From Planctomycetota bacterium (GTDB lineage: Bacteria; Planctomycetota; Brocadiia; JAJRTI01), in the NCBI GenBank assembly GCA_024278415.1, contig JAJRTI010000768.1, forward strand, positions 1 to 15,184: 15,184 nt of DNA. Direction: 5' to 3'. Both the position numbers and the translations under genes were made by a program. The stretch's first letter is position 1, and the number at the start of each line of letters is the position of its first letter. The notes below the pieces were generated by a model, which was not told the origin of the DNA, ran no database searches, and saw only the letters and a list, made by a program, of their open reading frames with translations. Shown here piece by piece: positions 7,135 through 12,949 of the stretch.

Positions 7135-7185
7135 GCGCCGGCACGTGATCCAGTGATTGATCCAACGCCTATAGGAGACACGAGA

Positions 7186-8466
7186 ATGGCTGCAACGCTC
7201 GCAATCGACGGCGGCGAACGAGTTGTGCCGGAAGGCATGATCCAGTCATGGCCAGTGATCACCGACGAGGACAAGCAGGCCGTGCTTGCGGTGTTCGACA
7301 GCGGACACCTGCACGGGTGCAGCGCGCCGCAAGCGGTCGCACTTCAGGACGAGTGGAAGGAGTTCTGCGGCTGCAAGTACGCGCTCGTCACCAACAGCGG
7401 CACGTCCGCGCTCCACATGGCCGTGGCCGCGGCCGGCGTCGAGCCCGGCGACGAAGTGATCACGAGCGCGCACACGTACTGGGCCACTGCGGCCGCGATC
7501 CTGCATCACAACGCGATCCCCGTGTTCGCGGACATCGACCCCAAGACGTTCACCATCGACCCCGCGGAGATCGAGAAGAAGATCACGCCGCTTACCAAAG
7601 CGATCCTCCCCGTCCACATCCTCGGCATGCCTTGCGACATGGACCCCATCCTGGAGATTGCGCGCAAGCACAATCTGAAGGTCATCGCCGACGCCTGCCA
7701 AGCCCATGGCGCCAAGTACAAGGGGAAGCGGGTCGGCAACCTGTGCGACGGCACAGGCTTCAGCCTGAACCGATCGAAGAACCTCACCTGCGCGGAAGGG
7801 GGACTGTACACGACAAACGACGACCACGCGTACGCGTACGCGTCGAAGATGCGCGAGTTCGGCGAGGTGATTGTGCCAGGCGAGGAGCGCCAGTACAACG
7901 CGTTCGTGCTGGGCTGGATGTATCGGTCGGTCGAGTTCTGCAACGCGTTCGCCCGCAGCCAACTCAAGCGGCTGCCCGAACACAACGCCGCGCGCATCGA
8001 GATGTCGGAGTACCTCACGGAGCAGTTGGCCAGCATCCCCGGCCTCAGCGGCCCCTACGCCCCAGCCGACCGCAAGCCGGTGTACTGGACGTACGCGATG
8101 AAGTTCTCGCCAGAGGAGGCGGGCGTCGACGTAGACGTGGACACGTTCCGGCAGCGCGCCCAGAAAGTGTTCGCCGCGGAAGGCATGTCCGTCGGGCCGT
8201 GGCAGCGAGTGCCCGTGCCCGGGCAAGACGTGTTCCAGCAGAAGCAGGGCTACGGCCACGGGTGCCCGTGGACGTGCTGCTACAAGGGCGACGTGGAGTA
8301 TCGCTCGGAGGACTACCCGAAGACCCTGGAGTTCCTCGAATCACACGCACGGCTCGGCGGCGTGCACCCGCCCAACACGATGGCGCTCATGGAGCGCTAC
8401 GTCGAAGGCTTCAAGAAGGTGATGGGCCAAGCCGCGACGTGGGCGACCCGGGACGATCTCGGCTGA
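7186..8466 (+). CDS. DegT/DnrJ/EryC1/StrS family PLP-dependent aminotransferase
   Basis: The 426-residue product is a fold-type I PLP enzyme of the sugar aminotransferase family, which moves an amino group between glutamate or glutamine and a keto-sugar or keto-cyclitol. Visible landmarks are TNSGTSALHMAVAAAGV (cofactor phosphate binding), ITSAHTYWATAAAIL, FADIDPKTFTID, IADACQAHGA with Asp169 (pairs with the PLP pyridine nitrogen) and His174, and FSLNRSKNLTCAEGG with Schiff-base Lys198. AGGAG (7173-7177) lies eight bases before the ATG at 7186, so I prefer this start over a GTG at 7153. The neighbouring Gfo/Idh/MocA dehydrogenase fits an oxidise-then-transaminate pair, as known for amino-sugar (WlbA/WlbE) and aminocyclitol (inositol dehydrogenase/StsC) pathways. 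Which substrate applies here is unknown. It converges on the DUF3332 gene with a 7-bp gap. Confidence 0.92.
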   Translation: MAATLAIDGGERVVPEGMIQSWPVITDEDKQAVLAVFDSGHLHGCSAPQAVALQDEWKEFCGCKYALVTNSGTSALHMAVAAAGVEPGDEVITSAHTYWATAAAILHHNAIPVFADIDPKTFTIDPAEIEKKITPLTKAILPVHILGMPCDMDPILEIARKHNLKVIADACQAHGAKYKGKRVGNLCDGTGFSLNRSKNLTCAEGGLYTTNDDHAYAYASKMREFGEVIVPGEERQYNAFVLGWMYRSVEFCNAFARSQLKRLPEHNAARIEMSEYLTEQLASIPGLSGPYAPADRKPVYWTYAMKFSPEEAGVDVDVDTFRQRAQKVFAAEGMSVGPWQRVPVPGQDVFQQKQGYGHGCPWTCCYKGDVEYRSEDYPKTLEFLESHARLGGVHPPNTMALMERYVEGFKKVMGQAATWATRDDLG

Positions 8467-8473
8467 GGCTGTG

Positions 8474-8968
8474 CTACAGTGCGGCGAGTTGCGGCGGCGA
8501 CAGCGTGCGCAACGTGTTGCCCTGCGCGTCGGTCAGCCTGAGCCCTTCGGCGGAACGTACCGCCGTGCCCAAGACGCGGCCCGCGGCGTCGCGCACCTCC
8601 AGCCGGCCATCGCCAACCTTCACAAGCGACACGGACTGCCCATCTTCCGCAACGACAACCCTTGCCGCGCCCGCAGGGTCCGCCTGTCCGATATTGAGGT
8701 CGTCGTTCTTGTAGAACTCGATCAGGTTCACCACGAGCGCGTCGCCCAGCCACGCCACTTCATACACCGGCACGATAACCATGAGCCACATGGCCACGGA
8801 TTGCACGATCTCGTTGTCGCTGACATCGCCGTTAAACTTGTACACGCTTTTCGTCAGCGGGAATCGGCCGTAGCAGCCGCTCATCGCGGGCACGACGCAC
8901 GCGAGCAGCGCCACAACGACACAGCGGCGCAGCATTCCGTTGGCCTGCCAAAAGGATCGTGTTCTCAT
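8474..8968 (-). CDS. DUF3332 family lipoprotein
   Basis: The 164-residue product starts with a lipoprotein signal (basic MRTRSFWQANGMLRRC, hydrophobic VVVALLACVVPAM, then SGC), so it is probably lipid-anchored in the outer or inner membrane. After the cysteine come the DUF3332 hallmarks CYGRFPLTKSVYKFNGDVSD and a hydrophobic stretch MWLMVIVPVYEVAWLGDALV followed by NLIEFYKND. The C-terminal part (about 100-164) reads as small beta-rich repeats (VVVAEDGQSVSLVKVGDGRL, VRDAAGRVLGTAV, LTDAQGNTLRTL). The family has no assigned biochemical role. The start at 8968 is supported by GGAGG a few bases upstream and a consensus promoter. Its stop codon lies 7 bp from the end of the convergent aminotransferase gene. 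Confidence 0.85.
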   Translation of the reverse strand: MRTRSFWQANGMLRRCVVVALLACVVPAMSGCYGRFPLTKSVYKFNGDVSDNEIVQSVAMWLMVIVPVYEVAWLGDALVVNLIEFYKNDDLNIGQADPAGAARVVVAEDGQSVSLVKVGDGRLEVRDAAGRVLGTAVRSAEGLRLTDAQGNTLRTLSPPQLAAL

Positions 8969-9024
8969 CTTCAGCTCCTCCAAGACGTGGAAAATGGGCA
9001 ACGTTCCGCCAAGAGGCGGTCCGC

Positions 9025-9052
9025 ATTGTATTGAGGTGAGCATTGCTGTCAA
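9025..9052 (-). promoter_or_regulatory. Sigma70-type promoter for the DUF3332 lipoprotein
   Basis: Read on the minus strand: TTGACA (9052-9047), 16 bp, TACAAT (9030-9025). Both hexamers and the spacer length are identical to the promoter at 2119-2146. A small hairpin, CCGCC AAGA GGCGG (9007-9020, plus-strand reading), covers the predicted start of the transcript. Confidence 0.8.
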
Positions 9053-9084
9053 GGACCGCGGCCGCGCCGGTTTGCGTCGACTTT

Positions 9085-9101
9085 GTTGAGCGCGTCTGTC
9101 A
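9085..9101 (+). repeat. Direct repeat copy 1 upstream of the endonuclease III gene
   Basis: GTTGAGCGCGTCTGTCA, 15 of 17 bases identical to 9127-9143. The two copies are exactly 42 bp apart, close to four helical turns, and bracket a -10-like TAATAT (9112-9117). Confidence 0.5.
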
Positions 9102-9126
9102 TGTACTCCGTTAATATGACGGGTGC

Positions 9127-9143
9127 GTTGAGCGTGTCTGGCA
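9127..9143 (+). repeat. Direct repeat copy 2 upstream of the endonuclease III gene
   Basis: GTTGAGCGTGTCTGGCA, the second copy of the 17-mer. It lies in the leader between the TAATAT box and the ATG at 9164. A regulatory role is inferred from position and helical phasing. Confidence 0.5.
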
Positions 9144-9163
9144 GCGAATGACATGAGGGAGTA

Positions 9164-9835
9164 ATGGATCAGGAACAGAGAGATCTGAAGCGCCGCGTCG
9201 CGCGCGTCGCCAACGCCCTGGAGAAGGCCTTTGGCGACGACACTCACTACGACGGCGGCGACCCGCTCGATTGCCTCATCCACTGCATCCTCTCCCAGAA
9301 CACCACGAGCGCGAACTGCCGCCGCGCGTATGAGGGCCTGCGCGCACGCTACCCCACGTGGGACAGGGCGCTCGCCGCGCGCACGACGGGCATCGCCAAA
9401 GCTATTCGCGTGGGTGGGCTCGCCAACCAGAAGAGCGTATGGATCAAGGACGTGCTGCGCTGGCTCAAGCGGGAGCACGGCCGGCTGAGCCTCGGGTTCA
9501 TCCGGGACATGAGCGACGACGAGGTCCTCGATACGCTGACCCAGTTGCAGGGTGTAGGGCTCAAGACTGCGGCCATCGTGCTGTGCTTCGCGTGCGGCCG
9601 GGACGTATTTCCCGTGGACACACACGTGCACCGCGCCTGCAAGCGGCTCGGCCTCGTCAATGCCAACGCCACGCGTGAGCGCACGTTTTGGGACATGGCG
9701 CCGCTCGTGCCCAAGGGCAAGGCGAACTCATTCCACCTCAATCTCGTGCACCTTGGGCGCACCACCTGCCACGCGCGGAAGCCCCAGTGCGACGCGTGCC
9801 CGTTGCGCAAGCTCTGCCCGCAGGTCGGCGTCTGA
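9164..9835 (+). CDS. nth: Endonuclease III family DNA glycosylase with [4Fe-4S] cluster
   Basis: The 223-residue product is a HhH-GPD base-excision-repair glycosylase/AP lyase, which removes oxidised pyrimidines and nicks the abasic site. The helix-hairpin-helix LQGVGLKTA contains the catalytic Lys134, and FPVDTHVHRACKRLGL contains the catalytic Asp152. The cluster ligands follow the canonical spacing C-x6-C-x2-C-x5-C at Cys202, Cys209, Cys212 and Cys218. The N-terminal LDCLIHCILSQNTTSANC matches the conserved LSQ-T/N-D/T region. Length is normal. GAGGGAG ends two bases before the ATG, an acceptable though close ribosome binding site. Some archaeal-like and MutY-related paralogues share these motifs; the symbol reflects the best family match, not a proven substrate. 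A GC-rich hairpin (9859-9872) follows the stop codon. Confidence 0.92.
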   Translation: MDQEQRDLKRRVARVANALEKAFGDDTHYDGGDPLDCLIHCILSQNTTSANCRRAYEGLRARYPTWDRALAARTTGIAKAIRVGGLANQKSVWIKDVLRWLKREHGRLSLGFIRDMSDDEVLDTLTQLQGVGLKTAAIVLCFACGRDVFPVDTHVHRACKRLGLVNANATRERTFWDMAPLVPKGKANSFHLNLVHLGRTTCHARKPQCDACPLRKLCPQVGV

Positions 9836-9858
9836 CCAGACCTGCGCGCCTTGCCCCC

Positions 9859-9872
9859 GCGGCAGACGCCGC
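9859..9872 (+). repeat. GC-rich hairpin after nth
   Basis: GCGGC (9859-9863), loop AGAC, GCCGC (9868-9872). It starts 23 bp after the nth stop codon. With no following T-run it is at best a weak terminator. Confidence 0.4.
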
Positions 9873-9874
9873 TG

Positions 9875-9935
9875 GCTTGTAGTAGGGCCATTTATGGCCC
9901 GTCCGAAACGCGGAAGAAACCGCCCTACTACAAGC
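9875..9935 (+). repeat. MITE-like inverted-repeat element, family 2 copy 1
   Basis: Perfect 14-bp terminal inverted repeats, GCTTGTAGTAGGGC (9875-9888) and its complement (9922-9935), enclose 33 bp. Inside the left arm is a second hairpin, GGGCCAT TT ATGGCCC (9885-9900). The left end GCTTGTAGTAGG matches 12950-12961 at 11 of 12 bases. No transposase is encoded. Confidence 0.7.
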
Positions 9936-10048
9936 GGCCTTCGCGTTCCGCTCGGCCCGTGCACATGACTGTTGTTGGAAGAGGCCGGTGGCGCCAGGCT
10001 TGCCGTAGAACGGCTGGAGCTTCTGGGGAGACTCGTGCGAATAAACAG

Positions 10049-10076
10049 TTGACTCCTGATGCATTTTGGGCATAAT
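10049..10076 (+). promoter_or_regulatory. Sigma70-type promoter for the MaoC-like gene
   Basis: TTGACT (10049-10054), 16 bp, CATAAT (10071-10076). The imperfect inverted repeat AGTTG (10077-10081) / CAACT (10093-10097) directly follows and would cover the transcription start. The gene begins at 10117. Confidence 0.7.
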
Positions 10077-10116
10077 AGTTGTGCCCTCGGTGCAACTGTG
10101 AAGAGAGGAATGCTTC

Positions 10117-11028
10117 GTGAGTGATGTAGCGAAACTGGATGGAGCGATGCCGCTGTCCCTCGCGCCGGCCAAGTTCGGTGCGTTGCGCGATTCGTTCTTC
10201 CTTCGCGACCCGGCGGGGCGCTCGCCGCGGCCGCGGCTGCGGCGCCGCATCGACGACGAGGCGATCGAGGCGAGCGGCGCGTTCCTCCTGCACCACGACT
10301 ACACGGTCTCTCGCCGCGACGGCGCGCGGTTTGTGGACGTCACCGGCGATCCCAATCCCATCCACCGAGAGGGCAACGTGATCGCGGGGGCGATGACCAT
10401 GTCGAAACTGCTGCTGCCCCTGGAGGTGGTCCTGCCCGAGGCCTACGTGCTGAACGTGCAGACCAAGTTCACGTCCGTGGCCTTCTACGGCGACCGCATA
10501 CGCAACGTGTTCCGCTTCGAGCCGGACAAGGGCGGCGTGTGGAAGGTTGAGGTGAACACGTACCAAGGCGGCCGCCGCGTGGCCAAGAGCGCGCTCAAGT
10601 GCCAGGCGTCGGCCGACGCGCCTGCAAAGGTGCACGAGTGGCGGATCAACAGGGAACAGGTCGCCAAGGTCGCGGAGTTCTGCGATGCTCTCGACGTGGA
10701 GTTCGAGGGCTACGTGGAGCAGACCTGGGGCCGGAACTACACCTACCCTTTGAGCTTTCTCGCGTCGTTGCCATCCGGCGCGATCGTCGAGCAGATGTCA
10801 GGCAAGGGCGGCTTGCTCAACGCGCTGACGCTCGACTTCGAGGGCATGCCGCGGGTACCCATGGTGGGCCGGGCCGCGCCGACGGTGCAACTCGAACAGC
10901 GCAAGCAACGCCGAAGCTTCAACAAGATCATCGCGAACATCGTGCAGGGGATCGTGACGTACTGCAAGGGCCACGCGATCGTGCATCCCAACGCGGAACT
11001 CGCACTCTCACAACTGGGTGGCGAATAG
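10117..11028 (+). CDS. MaoC-like hot-dog dehydratase/hydratase family protein
   Basis: The 303-residue protein contains a hydratase-2 (MaoC) motif, TGDPNPIH, at residues 76-83, in which Asp78 and His83 are the catalytic pair of (R)-specific enoyl-CoA or enoyl-ACP hydratases. The surrounding segment (about 50-165: FLLHHDYTVSRRDGARFVDV, VIAGAMTMSKLLLPLEVVLP, VQTKFTSVAFYGD) fits one hot-dog fold. Residues about 170-303 have no motif I can name, but the strand-like ending IVQGIVTYCKGHAIVHPNAEL is compatible with a second, non-catalytic hot-dog half. It would act on acyl-thioester or related beta-hydroxyacyl substrates in the cytoplasm. GTG at 10117 is chosen because AGAGAGGA (10102-10109) lies seven bases upstream. 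It stands alone with its own promoter and converges on the HIT gene with a 70-bp gap. Confidence 0.8.
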   Translation: MSDVAKLDGAMPLSLAPAKFGALRDSFFLRDPAGRSPRPRLRRRIDDEAIEASGAFLLHHDYTVSRRDGARFVDVTGDPNPIHREGNVIAGAMTMSKLLLPLEVVLPEAYVLNVQTKFTSVAFYGDRIRNVFRFEPDKGGVWKVEVNTYQGGRRVAKSALKCQASADAPAKVHEWRINREQVAKVAEFCDALDVEFEGYVEQTWGRNYTYPLSFLASLPSGAIVEQMSGKGGLLNALTLDFEGMPRVPMVGRAAPTVQLEQRKQRRSFNKIIANIVQGIVTYCKGHAIVHPNAELALSQLGGE

Positions 11029-11098
11029 GCGGGCGAACGGGGCCTCTGGGATTCGTCTGCGGCCTCCCCGGCTGGCGTTCATGGCCATGTTTCGGCCG

Positions 11099-11575
11099 TC
11101 AGGCAAATCGAGGGCTCAACTCGGCGTAGAGTTGGTCCAGCGCCTGCGGGACGGACTTCACATCGCCCACGACCGGCATGAAAGTCGTGTCGCCGCCCCA
11201 GCGCGGCACGATGTGGAAGTGGATGTGCCCCGGCACGCCCGCGCCCGCGGCCTTGCCCAAGTTCGCACCCAGGTTGAAGCCTTCCGGCGACATGGCCTCC
11301 CGCAGGATCCCGACGCTGCGCTGCACAAGCTGCCAGGCATCGGCCAACTCCTCCGGCGTGAGATCCTCGATCTCCCCCACGTGCCGCTTGGGGGCGACAA
11401 GCAGATGGCCGGCGTTGTACGGGTAGCGGTTCATAATGCAGATCGACAGCCCCGTGCGGCACAGCAGCAGCGCGCCGCGGTCATCGTCGCCGGCGACCGC
11501 GTCGCAAAGGAAGCACGCATCGCCCTTTGGCTGGCGGATGAACTCAATCCGCCAAGGCGCCCAGAGTTGGTTCAT
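11099..11575 (-). CDS. HIT family hydrolase (Ap4A phosphorylase-like)
   Basis: The 158-residue protein belongs to the histidine-triad nucleotide hydrolase/transferase superfamily. The triad motif GHIHFHIVPRW places histidines at 117, 119 and 121, the middle of which forms the covalent nucleotidyl intermediate in family members. The N-terminus MNQLWAPWRIEFIRQPKG and the CFLC pair (Cys21, Cys24) are typical of the Ap4A phosphorylase-like HIT subgroup, which binds zinc. NAGHLLVAPKRHV is the conserved second strand. Expected substrates are dinucleoside polyphosphates or nucleoside phosphoramidates; the exact one is not determinable. GGAGG lies six bases before the ATG at 11575. It is last in a minus-strand unit, 33 bp after the fmdB-like gene. 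Confidence 0.92.
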   Translation of the reverse strand: MNQLWAPWRIEFIRQPKGDACFLCDAVAGDDDRGALLLCRTGLSICIMNRYPYNAGHLLVAPKRHVGEIEDLTPEELADAWQLVQRSVGILREAMSPEGFNLGANLGKAAGAGVPGHIHFHIVPRWGGDTTFMPVVGDVKSVPQALDQLYAELSPRFA

Positions 11576-11608
11576 GGGAATCCTCCGCGCTCGCTTACTT
11601 GCGCCGCG

Positions 11609-11827
11609 TCACGCGTGGCAGCCGGCACAACTGCTCTTGGTGCACGAGCCGCATCCGCCGCCGCGTTTGCCGGCGTTGCCGCCACCCATGGCAAACGCGG
11701 AGAATTTCTTCCGCACGCGGCTCTTGCTGCACGTGGGGCACTTGGGCTTCTTGCGTTCGCCCGGGCTTCGGAACAGCACGTCGAACGTCTCATTGCAGTT
11801 GAGGCACTCGAACTCGTAGATCGGCAT
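11609..11827 (-). CDS. FmdB family zinc-ribbon protein
   Basis: The 72-residue product opens with the FmdB signature MPIYEFECLNCNETFD. The first zinc pair is Cys8 and Cys11 and the second is Cys30 and Cys33 (KCPTC), forming one small zinc ribbon. The C-terminus is glycine-rich and carries four more cysteines (59, 62, 67, 70), a tail common in this family and possibly a second metal site. Its cellular role is unclear; the family name comes from a putative regulator of amide/formamide use, which gives no safe function here. No Shine-Dalgarno sequence is clear, and the gene starts 22 bp after the NlpD-like gene ends, so it is probably cotranscribed with it and with the HIT gene. Confidence 0.92.
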   Translation of the reverse strand: MPIYEFECLNCNETFDVLFRSPGERKKPKCPTCSKSRVRKKFSAFAMGGGNAGKRGGGCGSCTKSSCAGCHA

Positions 11828-11849
11828 GGCGTGTCGGCGGGCCGTGCGT

Positions 11850-12629
11850 TCACGGCAGATAAGCTTTGGGATCTACGGCTTGCCCTTGGCGCAGGATGCG
11901 GAACGCGACTTGGGTGCGCGAGGCGCGGCCGGTGCGGCCGGCCTTGCCAATGGTCTGGCCGCGCCGCACGGTCTGGCCGGGCCGCACGGCGATGGAGGCT
12001 AAATGGGCGTACCAGGTGTGCCAGCCGCCCGCGTGCTGGAGCACGACCACCTTGCCCCAGCCCTCGAAAGCCGGGCTCACAAACGAGACCTGTACGCTCT
12101 TGGCCGCGACCACGTCTCGGCCGGGCGCCGAGGCGATGACGATGCCCGACGACGCAAAACCGTCGACCTTTTGGCCGAAGGACACCACGACGCGCCCGCG
12201 CACCGGCCATGCGAAGCCTCTCTTGGCCGCCGGCATGGGCCCGCGGCGCACAGGTTGAAACGCCTCGACGCCTTTTGTGGGCTCAGGCGTGGCCCCGGCC
12301 GCGCCGGGTATCTGGAGGGTCGCGCCGGCTTCGAGCACATCCGACTCGGACATGCCGTTTGCCGCGCGCAGGTCTTCCACGGCCACGCCGTACTGCTGCG
12401 CGATTCTCCACAGCGTCTCCCCGCGCGCGACCTGGTGCACGCCGGCCTTGGGCGCGAGTGCGCCGGGGCGGCGAGCGTCGCGCAAGGCGCCGGCAGTCGT
12501 GGCGCGGCCGAGGCCGGAGTCCGTGCCGGATGTCCGGAAGAGGCCGCATCCGCCTGTGGCTGCCGACAGCACCAATGCCGCGCACACTCGCCCCATGAGC
12601 CGAAACCGTGCTGCGCCGTCGCTGTGCAT
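11850..12629 (-). CDS. NlpD/EnvC-like lipoprotein: LysM domain plus degenerate LytM (M23) domain
   Basis: The 259-residue product has a lipoprotein-type signal (MGRVCAALVLSAATGGC), a LysM peptidoglycan-binding domain at about 64-108 (HQVARGETLWRIAQQYGVAV, LRAANGMSES, LEAGATLQIP) and a C-terminal M23/LytM fold from about 140. The zinc ligands of active M23 peptidases are missing: the first HxxxD-type position reads SSGIVIASAPG, and the final HLHFE reads QVAFRI, although YAHL keeps one histidine. Such degenerate LytM proteins (E. coli NlpD and EnvC) do not cut peptidoglycan but activate amidases during cell separation. This role is inferred by architecture. I chose the ATG at 12629, with a GGGAAGG purine stretch upstream; an ATG at 12596 would still keep the signal. 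It follows tRNA-Gly by 41 bp on the same strand. Confidence 0.85.
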   Translation of the reverse strand: MHSDGAARFRLMGRVCAALVLSAATGGCGLFRTSGTDSGLGRATTAGALRDARRPGALAPKAGVHQVARGETLWRIAQQYGVAVEDLRAANGMSESDVLEAGATLQIPGAAGATPEPTKGVEAFQPVRRGPMPAAKRGFAWPVRGRVVVSFGQKVDGFASSGIVIASAPGRDVVAAKSVQVSFVSPAFEGWGKVVVLQHAGGWHTWYAHLASIAVRPGQTVRRGQTIGKAGRTGRASRTQVAFRILRQGQAVDPKAYLP

Positions 12630-12670
12630 GCCCTTCCCTTGTCCGTGTGGTGGGGGGCCAATGAAAAAAA

Positions 12671-12743
12671 AGCGGCGGACGGGGCTCGAACCCGCGACCT
12701 GGAGCTTGGGAAGCTCCCGCTCTACCAACTGAGCTACCGCCGC
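12671..12743 (-). tRNA. tRNA-Gly, anticodon CCC
   Basis: Read on the minus strand, a 73-nt cloverleaf folds cleanly: acceptor stem GCGGCGG pairs with CCGCCGC, the D-arm is GCTCAGTTGGTAGAGC, and the anticodon stem GGAGC/GCTCC encloses loop TTCCCAA, giving anticodon CCC (reads GGG). The T-arm is GCGGG TTCGAGC CCCGT. The discriminator base is T (U in RNA), as is usual for bacterial glycine tRNAs. CCA is not encoded. The discriminator is the first base of a run of eight T residues (12671-12664), so a GC-rich stem followed by a T-run sits at the 3' end. Confidence 0.97.
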
Positions 12744-12756
12744 GATGCAGGATATG

Positions 12757-12785
12757 ATTCTACCCCAAGCGGGCTTCGCCCGCAA
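12757..12785 (-). promoter_or_regulatory. Promoter of tRNA-Gly and the downstream lipoprotein unit
   Basis: On the minus strand a -10 box TAGAAT (12762-12757) lies 13 bp before the tRNA. The -35 position, 17 bp further up, reads TTGCGG (12785-12780), matching only the first three consensus bases, and falls inside repeat copy B. The spacer contains the GCGGGC/GCCCGC hairpin of that repeat. Confidence 0.55.
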
Positions 12786-12813
12786 CCCAGGAGCGGATCC
12801 CGAAGCCTCGGGA
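12769..12813 (-). repeat. Two-hairpin intergenic repeat, copy B
   Basis: Matches copy A (7028-7075) at 41 of 45 aligned positions on the opposite strand. Hairpin 1 is perfect here: GGATCCCGA (12795-12803), loop AGCC, TCGGGATCC (12808-12816). Hairpin 2 is GCGGGC (12769-12774), loop TTC, GCCCGC (12778-12783), also perfect, whereas copy A has one mismatch. The copy sits across the tRNA-Gly promoter. Confidence 0.75.
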
Positions 12814-12949
12814 TCCCCTGCCGTCTTCATCGTGTGCGGATGCAAGGCAGCGCTCGCGCCGCGTCATGCTTGTGCTGTCGCACCGCTTGCGGCACAGCGG
12901 ATGGGGCCTCCTCTGGCGTGCGTGGCGGGTTGCCGCCGGTTTGCGTAGC

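Noticed and set aside
7248..8714. 488-residue plus-strand frame overlapping the aminotransferase
   Set aside because: Out-of-frame reading of the DegT gene, extremely arginine-rich, and it runs through the stop region into the opposite-strand lipoprotein gene.
11029..11098. Possible bidirectional terminator between the convergent MaoC-like and HIT genes
   Set aside because: A GGGGCC/GGCCTCCCC pairing can be drawn but needs bulges and a long loop, and no T-run is present on either strand.
11018..12139. 373-residue plus-strand frame across the HIT, FmdB and lipoprotein genes
   Set aside because: It crosses three well-supported minus-strand genes and has no coherent domain.
11850..12629. Active M23 metalloendopeptidase
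   Set aside because: The zinc-binding histidine/aspartate positions and the final HxH are missing, so a catalytic call is not supported; an activator role fits better.
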